Source of the DNA: Corella eumyota
Taxonomy: Eukaryota; Chordata; Ascidiacea; Phlebobranchia; Corellidae
Length of the DNA stretch: 64,000 nt
Assembly (NCBI GenBank): GCA_963082875.1
Contig: OY720098.1
Span: 4,836,001-4,900,000, forward strand
Direction of reading: 5' to 3'
Part shown: positions 23,201 to 37,849 of the stretch, piece by piece
Layout of the letters: each line of letters begins with the position of its first letter
How positions within the stretch are numbered: the stretch's first letter is position 1
The notes under the pieces: model-generated
Databases searched by the model: none
Seen by the model: only the letters and a program-made list of their open reading frames with translations
What the model was told of the DNA's origin: nothing
Translations under genes and position numbers: made by a program

Positions 23201-25462
23201 TTAAAATAGAGTGTATTTTAAAAACGTTACTTATTCGAAAACAACAAATTACAAAAATGTTCTTATTAACAGCAACCTCGAAAACAAATGATTAGAAGAA
23301 AATCTTTTATTGGCAAACTTTTTTCAGGTAAAAATATCAAACATTATCTAAAATTTTTTTTTTATGTAACGAATAATTTAATCGCTTAAAATATATTTTT
23401 TTATAAACAGGTAGCACAGTTGACGAAGATTTTGAAAACTTAAAAGCAAAAAATATCAAGCAAACAGAATTGGTATCAGACTTAAAACAAGCAATTAGGA
23501 ATATTATAAATCACTTTCAGAGAAGAGATCCTATTCGGGAAGAAGTATGTTGTTTTTATTGCAAAATATTGTTTAAATATCTGTTTTTTAAGTAGTACAA
23601 ATGTTGTCGGTTACTGGTTTGTAAAATACCTATTCTGATACACTAAAGTTAAAAAGATAATTTAAATTGTAACTTTGTTATGGTGGTTATAAGGTTTTTA
23701 CCATCACCTAATTTTATATAGCCTTCATATATATAACCTAAAACAGTGGTGTGGGTTAAAATTTTGGTGACTTAAATCTTAAGTTTTATAAAACAGGATT
23801 TGGTCCCTGACTACACTCCGGAAAGTCACATGAATGACCATGATGAATACATGAACGTCAGCAGAATGAAGCGACAACGTGCCAAAGCTTTGCTCGATTT
23901 TGAAAGGAATGATGATGATGAGTTGGGATTCAAGAAAAATGATGTTATAACGGTTTGTATTATCTTTTTTACGAATGACAGTAAACATTTTATAATATAG
24001 ACATACATTTGTATATTAAATTCTAGGGGTTCAATAGTATTTGAACTGTAAAAATTTTAAAGGTTAAATTTTTATTCACTGTTGTACACATTCCCATTTA
24101 TAAATTTTGTAGTTTAAATTATTTTTGTCCACCTAAGATAATAAGTATGAGAGATGAACATTGTTGGGTTGGTGAATTAAATGGTCTGCAGGGTTGGTTT
24201 CCTGCAAAGTTTGTGGAATTGTTGGATGAAAGAAGTAAAACGGTTGGTTATAAAGAAATATACATCATTAAAATTTTATTCATTCAAAAAACAAACTGTT
24301 AAACAAGTTTCTTTTTTGTAGTACAATGCAGCTGGTGATGGAAGTATAAACGAATCTATTACTGATTTAGTCCGAGGAATGTAAGTTTGTTGAGTATAAC
24401 TCACCCAATAACATCAATATTCCAGCAATCCATTTTTTTACAAATAATTTCCATCTACAAATGTGGATGGTCCCTATTAAATTTTTTATAACGTCAGGAG
24501 AAAGAATCAACAATACTTCGTTGCCTCAATTTGTTAAACTTTTTTCCAGGTTATGCCCAGCTTTGGGAGCCATATTTGAACATGGTTTAAGGCGACCAAT
24601 ATTACTTGGTAGTTCCTGTCATTCTTGGCAATTTATTGAAGAATCTGCCATGCATGAAGTCAAAAAGGATTTCGAATCAGTGTTCTCAAGACTTGTGCTG
24701 TGCAAAACTTACAGGTGGATAACTTGCTTAACTCTTTTTTATTTTTAAATTTTATAAAGCTGTAAAATTTATTTAACAGATTGGACGAAGATGGCAAAGT
24801 GTTAACACCTGAAGAATTACTTTACAGAGTAAGTTAAGTTCATCAATGTACACTTTTTCTTATTTTAAACTTAAAATTTTGTTTATTTTTATTTTTTGAA
24901 TTTATTGTTTTATATATTTTTAAGTGTATTCAAGCTGTAAACATGTCACACAACAATGCCCATGCTCAAATGGATGTTAAGTTCCGCTCATTAATTTGTC
25001 ACGGACTGAAGTAAGTATTTGTTTACTATACAAAAACCAATTTTTTTAAGAAGGTTTAAGAAATTCAATCTAAACAACTTGAAATTTATTTTAGTGAACA
25101 GGTTCTCCACTTGTGGCTTGAAGTTTTGTGCACTTGCCTACCGGTTGTAAAGAAATGGTATCACCCTTGGTCATTTCTTTTATCGCCTGGTTGGGTACAA
25201 ATTAAATGTGAGCTAAGAGTTCTCTCAAAATTTACTTTTTATCTTCCACCTGATTGGGAACTACCTAAGAAAAAACAGGTTGGTTGACCAAAGTTTAATT
25301 TTTACCTATTGTAACCCTGTTTAGCTTTTGCACAGCTAAATAATATTTGGTATATACTTTTTTTGATAAATGATTTAAATTTATTTCTAGTCTAAGGAAT
25401 CTTTGCGTGAAGGAGTTCGTGACATGCTTGTAAAACATCACCTGTTTAGTTGGGATCTTTAG
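20269..25462 (+). CDS. SGSM3: Small G protein signalling modulator 3 (TBC-SH3-RUN), 20 exons, 751 aa
   Basis: Exons: 20269-20376, 20900-20966, 21047-21153, 21378-21482, 21553-21734, 21864-21933, 22042-22237, 22483-22628, 22780-22875, 23009-23122, 23273-23327, 23411-23544, 23797-23952, 24138-24242, 24322-24380, 24550-24714, 24780-24828, 24925-25010, 25095-25278, 25391-25462. The order is TBC RabGAP domain (start GIPHSMRAE; Arg finger in IEKDLLRT; Gln finger in [17 protein letters not shown]), a linker with [11 protein letters not shown], an SH3 domain ([17 protein letters not shown] ... [18 protein letters not shown]) and a RUN domain ending KHHLFSWDL. Both catalytic fingers are present, so GAP activity is expected. 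Vertebrate SGSM3 (749 aa) acts on Rab/Rap signalling and vesicle traffic and binds connexin 43 and merlin. The length match is close. It converges on RBCK1. Confidence 0.95.
20423..20508. repeat. Short tandem duplication in SGSM3 intron 1
   Basis: The string TTTTGTTATAATATAGCC occurs at about 20423 and 20478, with a third partial copy between, giving a period near 54 bp. It lies in the first SGSM3 intron (20377-20899), the longest one of that gene, which otherwise shows nothing recognisable. Confidence 0.6.
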
Positions 25463-26225
25463 TTTGCTAATAATAAATATATGTAGTGTGTAGCCTACTG
25501 TTTATCATGATTAGAAAAAACCTGCCTTATGCAGGTATTGTTTATTCGTTTTTGCACAAACTATTTTTATTGCACATAGTTAAATACTATATACCTAAGT
25601 TATGATAGATATTTATACTGAAAAGCTATTAAAAGTAGATTTATATGCCAAAATGTAATTAGCTTATTTTACACATAACTTGTAAATTTGGAGTGCCATA
25701 AATTTTATATATCAAATTATATCACCTTTTTAGAATAGGTACTGCCCAGTTTTTAAAATATTTAAAATTGTTTTCTTTTTTATAAATGTTTTAATTGTAA
25801 ATGTTGGTTACTACTGTTATCAATGCAATCGGTGCATTTTTTTTATTTTGGTACTTTTAGCTCGAAAACTTTTAATTTTTTTAAAAATTGATATGTAAAT
25901 ATGTATATTTTTCATTATAGTTTTGTTTAAATAATTTATTAAAAGTGCAACATTTTTTTTCTTTAAGCTTTTCGAATATTAAGTTGTGTTTATATTTGTT
26001 GTAATGGTTGCAATTTTTAGTGTTTTGTAAAGTGCAATTTGATGTTTTTTTTAGAAATATTAATAAACAAGTTGTTTAGTATAGATATAAATATGTATAT
26101 ATACCATGTTTTTATTTAATAAAATACAAAGAATAGCTGAATAATACTAAAATAAGCTTAGGAAAAAAATATTTCATTATTAAAAATGATATTGTATGGT
26201 TAAAAAACATGTTTATATTATTTAG
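25463..26225. other. Convergent 3' region of SGSM3 and RBCK1
   Basis: AT-rich 3' UTR sequence of both genes. AATAAA occurs only 10 bp after the SGSM3 stop (25472-25477), again near 26060, and in the shared bidirectional element at 26109-26125. A short hairpin, CCTGCC-TTATG-GCAGG, lies around 25520-25535. No gene is seen. Confidence 0.5.
26109..26125. terminator. Back-to-back poly(A) signals shared by SGSM3 and RBCK1
   Basis: TTTTTATTTAATAAAAT gives AATAAA on the plus strand at 26118-26123 (656 bp after the SGSM3 stop) and on the minus strand at 26116-26111 (110 bp after the RBCK1 stop). The 17 bases are identical to the element at 10590-10606. Confidence 0.55.
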
Positions 26226-27902
26226 CTAATGACAGTTAACACAGTCTGGGTGACATTTTTTATTGTTCACACGACATCTGCAACCTCCGCTAATGTCATT
26301 CTTCCCATTTGGCCCCCACCTCCTACCCTTTGTCACCCAACAAATCTCAAGTTTGCACATTGTACACCTTATCCAATCACAACCACTTTTTCTCAAAATA
26401 ATTATGTTACATTGTGGGCAGTGCATAGCATCATCAGAAGACAACATTTGTTGCAACATGTCATTTGTTTTTCTTGCATCATCATCAGTTAATGCTCTAC
26501 TGGCTAAATCTTTTTGATACTCCACACAATTCATATTTTTGTGCACTGCTTTACAGGTTAAACAATTTACTGTTTTACATGCTGGACATAGGAAGGTATT
26601 TACACCATCATCATACAGACACCAGCCGTTACAATCTGGTGTTGCACAGTGGTAACTATTTTTCATTTGCTTTTCTGCAATAGACAAGCCTTTTTTCAAA
26701 TATTTCTTAAATTCTTCAGGGTTTAGTAACTCTCTAATTTCTCGCTCTTGAAGATAATATTGACATGCATAATTATCATCTACAAAAGGACATTTAACCA
26801 TTGCATCTTCACTCATAATGGCATGCTGGCGAATGCAATTTTTACAAAAAGCATGCAAACATTCTTTTAGTTGAACTGCTTCCCCTGGTTTTATTGTATT
26901 TAAACAAATCGCACAATCAATTGAGTCCGGAGATAAACTTATACTCTGCCTCATTGCTGATTGGTGTTGCTCATAATTCAAAAAACGATTTTCCTCTTGT
27001 TTTTGTTGTTCGAGTTTCAAAGCTTCATCCGCCCTTTTCTCTTCATTAATTCTAGACTTTTCTGCCAATGAAGGAACATAATTTGGTGGGGGTTGGTAAT
27101 CTTCTGGTCTAGATGCGGAACACATTAAGCAACCTGGTCTTGTGGGTTCATTAATAGAAGTACATTTCTCACATATCCAACCTTCTACTTTACTCTGTAA
27201 TGGTTCAGGGTCATTACATTCTGATTTCATGGAAAGTAACTCATTAACAGACACGCTTAAACTTTGGTGTGAAGTAGATTCAGGCTGTTTATTGCTTATA
27301 TCTGTATTCACATTTGAATTTACTGTGAAATCTGCAAGAACAATCGGATTTTCTTCTGGTTCAAATAAGTATTCTGTGTTAACATTTTCTACATAATCTG
27401 TATTTCTGATAGAATTTTTTCCAAGGTCTTCATCTGAAATTTTATCGTCAAGTAAAACCAAATGATCCTCATTTGTTGATTGTTTAGGTTTTGATACATA
27501 AACATATAATACATCACTTGCCTTCTTTATACCATAATCATGTAATGTCTTATGTTCTTTTGCAATTGCATGACCAACTATTATATTCTGGCATTCCATG
27601 GAAAAATTAAATCGTTCTTGTACAACTTCTTTCGTCGTATAAATGGTCCAAGTAGGGTAACATGAAAAACTGAAAGGCCCTCGGCTTTCCATTGCTTTTT
27701 CAATGAAAAGCTGAATGTTTATTGGAACGCCTAATGTCGGCATGTTAGTGTTTTTTAATTTTTCCAAAATTTTATGTTTCAAGGCAACCTCTCTTTTGTC
27801 TTCACTTACTTTTTTATTGGTTTTAAGTTCTGCCAACCTTGTTTTTTCGAATTTTATACATTTTATCAATAATCGATTTGTTCTTTCTGCTTCACTTTCC
27901 AT
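26226..27902 (-). CDS. RBCK1: HOIL-1 / RBCK1, RBR-type E3 ligase and LUBAC subunit, intronless, 558 aa
   Basis: HOIL-1 is a RING-between-RING ligase that joins HOIP and Sharpin in the linear ubiquitin chain assembly complex and makes oxyester-linked ubiquitin. Order visible: N-terminal helical region, ubiquitin-like domain (about 80-140, ending DVLYVYV), an NZF zinc finger (WICEKCTSINEPTRPGCLMC, about 240-265), RING1 (CAICLNTIKPGEAVQLKECLH), IBR (CNGWCLYDDG ... CPACKTVNCLTC) and RING2. RING2 reads CPQCNIIILRKSGCDWIRC. By alignment with human HOIL-1, in which the catalytic Cys is 460, Cys508 in SGCDW is the catalytic residue. The C-terminus GGCRCRVNNKKCHPDCVNCH matches the human end almost residue for residue. 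All domains sit in one uninterrupted frame with an ATG start, whereas every other complete gene here is split, so a retrogene origin is possible. A 5' UTR intron may exist upstream. Confidence 0.95.
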   Translation of the reverse strand: MESEAERTNRLLIKCIKFEKTRLAELKTNKKVSEDKREVALKHKILEKLKNTNMPTLGVPINIQLFIEKAMESRGPFSFSCYPTWTIYTTKEVVQERFNFSMECQNIIVGHAIAKEHKTLHDYGIKKASDVLYVYVSKPKQSTNEDHLVLLDDKISDEDLGKNSIRNTDYVENVNTEYLFEPEENPIVLADFTVNSNVNTDISNKQPESTSHQSLSVSVNELLSMKSECNDPEPLQSKVEGWICEKCTSINEPTRPGCLMCSASRPEDYQPPPNYVPSLAEKSRINEEKRADEALKLEQQKQEENRFLNYEQHQSAMRQSISLSPDSIDCAICLNTIKPGEAVQLKECLHAFCKNCIRQHAIMSEDAMVKCPFVDDNYACQYYLQEREIRELLNPEEFKKYLKKGLSIAEKQMKNSYHCATPDCNGWCLYDDGVNTFLCPACKTVNCLTCKAVHKNMNCVEYQKDLASRALTDDDARKTNDMLQQMLSSDDAMHCPQCNIIILRKSGCDWIRCTMCKLEICWVTKGRRWGPNGKNDISGGCRCRVNNKKCHPDCVNCH

Positions 27903-29378
27903 TTTAAGTAATGTACAACAAAAATACCTAAATTTTAAAATGTCTATTTTGGGAAATAATTCTTAGGTTAAAGAATAGTTTTGTGGTACGAACAAACTAA
28001 ATAAAAAAAAATTTCAGACGTTAAAGTTTAAACGTTAGGTTAATTTAGCAATGGTCAGATGGTAGAAAAATAACTACTAAATGACTAAATATTAGGCATG
28101 TCATAAACCTTAGGCTTTTGTTTATTTTATGTAGAAGTGTGGGACGCAAGTAAAACGCGGAGATTGTGTATGTTGCGACTATATATTACGACCAGACATC
28201 CACTTTCTTAAATAATCTTCTTAACCCCCAACAAACAGGGGTTTTTAGTGTCAGAAACTATAGATAGGTGTTCGTCCCACTAAATAAGTATATTGCGTTA
28301 TGTAATAAACGTTCTAACGTAATAAGTTGACGTCAATCCGTTAGTAAAGTCACAAAAAACCCTCACTTTGTTATCCGCCCATGCATTCGAAAAAGCCATA
28401 AGTTGTATGTTTAACCAGGGAAATAACCTATATTATATAATTAGATTTTACTTTTATTTATTTATATTTGTTTGTAGAATTTAATATAATTGAAAAACAT
28501 TTATCATATGGAAACCACTTTAAACGGCTTCCAACCAAAGCTTGCAGTAGTTTTGCGCGCGATTTGTTAGTTTAATAATTAACTATATTTTAAAATAAAT
28601 GGGGTCAAATATGGCCGATAAAAAAAAATTAACATTTTATATGTTAAGCTGTTAATTGAAACAAATTATGCCCAATTAACCAATAAAGGTTTTAACGTTA
28701 ATTTAACATCTGTTTAAACATTGGATTAACTTTAATTGAAATATTGGTGCGGTTGTATAAACGCGTTCATAGCAATAGCAGAATAAATGCGTGCGTTTTC
28801 AACACCAATGTATGAACTTTTAACTTACTTTAATTAAATTAGTATAAACGTGTGAATTCCATTAAATCTAAACCTATTTTTCATGTTACTTTATAAAGCT
28901 ATTTAATACATTTACTATAACGTATACTTAAAAATTAATGTATTTCATACGATTACAAAAATATTTGAAAATTATATGATTTTAATTACTAGCAATTAAA
29001 ATACAGTGTGGACATATTATATCATACAAACACGTAACACTTATTTACTAAAACAGTATCTGCATTATGTACCATAAATTATGATAAAATATGGTTTAAA
29101 TAAGGTTGATGATTTACTACGTTAAGGGCTTTTTAAATACACACAGTTTAAAATAATTTTTAAAAAAAGAACATTGAAGATGATTTTTAAAATGCTTAGC
29201 TTGCATATTACAATAAAAATGAGATATTTTTTAAAATAATAAAGTGTCATGGTAAAACTTTTAAATTGCATTTAATAATTTTCATGATTAATACAAGAAT
29301 TAAAAATATAGTTAAGGGGTTAAAGTAATTATTGGTTTAACCCTACTTTACTATTTTAAACTGGTCAGAACATTATGC
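27903..29378. other. Intergenic: RBCK1 promoter and 3' region of membrane-protein gene
   Basis: AT-rich, 1.5 kb, with no supported gene. A TTAAC/GTTAA-rich stretch lies around 28630-28730. The 24 bp at 28334-28357 resemble 935-958 (21 of 24 bases), possibly a dispersed repeat remnant. Confidence 0.4.
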
Positions 29379-30141
29379 CTAGAGAGCAACCATGTGGTGA
29401 CGTTTGTACCAAATTGATCCAAATCCACAAAAAGAAATGGCAGATGTTATTACAATAAAAGCAATTAAAGCACCCAACAGTCCTCTAAGGCGAATATCTG
29501 TTTCAAAAAATTAAAAATTTATAATCAAAAACATGGCCCCAAATTATTTAAATAAAGTTACATTGTTTTTAATAAGGCGAAAAGAGATTAAAAAGGGCAG
29601 AAGATTACCTTCACAATTTGGTGAAACTTTTGAAAGGCTTCCACAGTTTCCGCAAAAGTCTGGTGCTAAACAAAATTCAGCACCACATTCAGTACACAAT
29701 GCCTGTTCACAATTTGTACCAGAATAACCTCCCTGACAACCATCTTCACATTTACCATTAATTGGATTACATTTTGGTGTTGTGGCTGTATTTAAATTAG
29801 GTTTTTAACTCAATATATTACATTTTTAAATATTTTATGTAATCTGGTGTTTGCTAACAAAACACTTATTTTAAAACAAAAATAGCAATAAAATATAAGA
29901 GTTTGGTTACCTCCTTCTTTGATAAAACATTCTCCGCAAATATTTAAACAATCTTCACCCCAAGTTCCATCCATGCAATCAGTAATGTTGTTGGCTGCTA
30001 AAAACATAAATATTTATTTATATTCTTATTTTTCTAAAATATCCACATATAAATTTATGATGTATTAACTAAGTTAACATATATAGACTTACCCAAACTG
30101 TAGGCTGCAAAGGATAAGACCAAAATTAGTTGATAAAACAT
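29379..30141 (-). CDS. Small Cys-rich (EGF-like) type I membrane protein, 4 exons, 143 aa
   Basis: Exons on the minus strand: 30141-30093, 29997-29911, 29785-29609, 29497-29379; phases agree and the total is 144 codons with the stop. Exon 1 encodes a signal peptide (MFYQLILVLSFAAYSLG). Exons 2 and 3 encode an extracellular part with about sixteen cysteines in EGF/laminin-like spacing, including GTWGEDC, CEDGCQGGYSGTNC and CGNCGS. Exon 4 encodes one hydrophobic segment (about 22 residues, LLGALIAFIVITSAISF) and a very short basic tail WYKRHHMVAL. I do not recognise the family; the layout suggests a small cell-surface or secretory-pathway protein. The gene lies head to head with YME1L1, the starts about 1 kb apart, so promoters may be shared. 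Confidence 0.7.
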
Positions 30142-31121
30142 GTTTTTAAATATTTTAAATTTAGTTTAACTTAAAATAATTTTTTTTAATGTTGAAACAA
30201 TCTATATATTTAAAAAAGAACAGATGTGAAAACTAAATTTGATTAAAACAGCAGAACAACGAAAAATCGATAATTTGTTAAATGTTCTTACGCTACTCTA
30301 CGATATTTTGTTATTTTATACGCGTTACCAATTACTGCAACAAAACCTTCCAAAAAATAGGTGATGTTTCTGAACAAATTGTTTGCATAAGATTTCGCAA
30401 CCACGCACCGACATGTGTACACACGTTGTTAATACGAATTGCCATTCTCAATTTGAACGGAAAAATCTAGGTAAGTCACCTTCGGCAGTTCGGTCAACAA
30501 AAAAAAATCCTTTTTTTTCGTAAGCTCTCCGCCTAATCTATCATATGGTTTTAATTATTAAGAAGTGAAAGCAATAAGCGACGAACGAGTTTTATTGAGA
30601 ACCGCGCCCCAATTCGTAGGAACTCTGTTCTTACGAGCGATGTTCCAACGATAAAAACACAGATACACATATCATATATTAAAGTCGTCCTTTTTCGGAA
30701 CTATGTACAAACATTCAAAAAAATAAACATTAATAAAAGTTGAAGAAGGCTGTTGTAGAAGTTTATTTTTGTCGCAAGATTAGTGTTTGTTTTGTTATTT
30801 AAAGTTTTATGAACATAAACTTTAATATTTTCGTATTATCTAAAATAATAAATAATTAAATAAGTTATGTCACCCACAATAAAGTTGTTTATTTTTTTTT
30901 TAATTTAAAAAACTGTAGACTTAACTTGGTACGTGGCGTGTTTAGAATGTTGGCCCTCTTATCTTATTTGGGTCAAAACTGCTATTGTAACATGACGTAA
31001 CTTGAACCAATTTGCGATACATACTATACGACTGTACTGTCTGACTGTCTGTACCTACTGCCTACTGTGACTATTTGTTTGATACATCAGCTCATAGGTG
31101 GACAACTATAAACGAATAATA
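30142..31121. other. Head-to-head promoter region (membrane protein / YME1L1)
   Basis: Divergent starts lie on each side. A more mixed-composition stretch (30480-30680) contains several CpG dinucleotides, unlike its AT-rich surroundings, and is a reasonable promoter candidate. Around 31036-31068 there are short imperfect ACTGTCTG/CTACTG repeats. A 62-codon ORF at 30282-30470 has no recognisable content. Confidence 0.4.
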
Positions 31122-36093
<4,972 letters not shown>

Positions 36094-36661
36094 ATTGAAT
36101 ATAAATAAATGTTGCTTTAAACGATGATATTTTAAAATATGTCAAAATGTAAATTTTTATTCTGTTTTCATTCTGTGTTAATATGAGTTAACAAGCATTT
36201 TTTAACATAATTGGTTTTTGTACTAATGTACATTTTTGTGGCGTCCTGTTAAGGTTATATTTTAAGAAAGAACGTGTTTAACCTTTCTTCGGAAAATGGT
36301 AATAAAAATTTTATTCGTTAAAGCTATGTAGTCGTTTATTTTATAAATGGAAACAATTTATATTAATTTTATATAAACATTTTTGTAAGTATCGAAAGAC
36401 TGCTAAAACTAGCCATTTACATAAATTTAATTCTGTTTTGAACTTGGTCAACTTAATTTGCTTTAAAAAAAGTAAAACACAAATTTTACAATGTTATTTT
36501 TTGAGAGAATTTTAGATTAAAAACAACGTGATGCCATAAAACCGTCTATATTTACGTAAAAAAACAAAGATAATATTTTATTAAAATATTGTAAAAAAAT
36601 TAATTTGTTAATTAAAATCAGTAATTGGGGGGGGGCCTACCATATCGAGTATTTAATCTTA
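36094..36661. other. YME1L1 3' region up to the satellite edge
   Basis: AATAAA candidates occur just after the stop (near 36104) and at 36301, the latter within AATAAAAATTTTATT, again readable on both strands. A run of nine G at 36627-36635 lies about 30 bp before the first satellite-like sequence. Otherwise AT-rich with nothing recognised. Confidence 0.5.
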
Positions 36662-37849
36662 GATGCAAAAAAAAAATTTTAAATCGAAAAATAATTGTTC
36701 TGTTAAAAGCGCACAGGTCCAAAAACTGTGTATAAAAAATATTTTTCGAAAATACTAATATTCATAAAAGTTATGACACTTTTATTCAAAATTGATGAAA
36801 TCTCAAAACCTAAAATATTATATTTTATTAGACGCGTATTGGCCTAACTAACATTCAAGATAAAGCATTTCGTAAAAATTATCAGTAGAAAAAAATTTGA
36901 GATCATTTTTTATTTTGGGTTATATAGGTCACGTGATATTTTTTGCCAATGATATAGCATACAAATTTTTTGAAAAAAATATCAAATATTTTAAATCGAA
37001 AAATAATTGTTCTTTTAGAACTGCACAGGTCCAATTAACCTGTATGAAAAATATTTTTTGAAAATATTCATATTTATAAGGGTTATGACACTTTTATTAA
37101 AAATTAATAAAAATTTCAAAACCTAAAATATTATATTTTTTAGACGCGCATTTGCCTAACTAACATTCGAGATAAAACATTTCGTAAAAATTTTCAGTAG
37201 AAAAGAACAAAAGTTTGTGCTAATTTTTATATTTGGTTTAATTAGGCCACGTGATTTTTTTGGCCAATTTTATTGCATACAAATTTTTTGAAAAAAATTT
37301 TAAATTTTAAATCGAAAAATATTTGTTTTGTTAGAACTCCACAGGTCCAATTAACGTGTTTACGAAATATTTTTTAAAAATATTAATATTCATAAAAGTT
37401 AGACACTTTTATTAAAATTTGATAAAATTTCATAACCTAAAATTTTATATTTTATTGGGCTCGCATTGGCCTAACTAACATTCAAGATAAAACATTTCGC
37501 AAAAATTTCAAGTAGAACAAAAGTTTGAGCTAATTTATAATTTGGGTTTAATTAGGTCGCGTGATATTTTTGGCCAATGATATTGCATACAAATTTTTTG
37601 AAAAAAATTTTAAATTTTAAATCGAAAAATATTTGTTTTGTTAGAACTCCACAGGTCCAATTAACGTGTTTACGAAATATTTTTTAAAAATATTAATATT
37701 CATAAAAGTTATGACACTTTTATTAGAATTTGATGAAATCTCAAAACCTAAAATTTTATATTTTATTGGGCGCGCATTGGCCTAACTAACATTCAAGATA
37801 AAACATTTCGCAAAAATTTCAAGTAGAACAAAAGTTTAAGCTAATTTAT

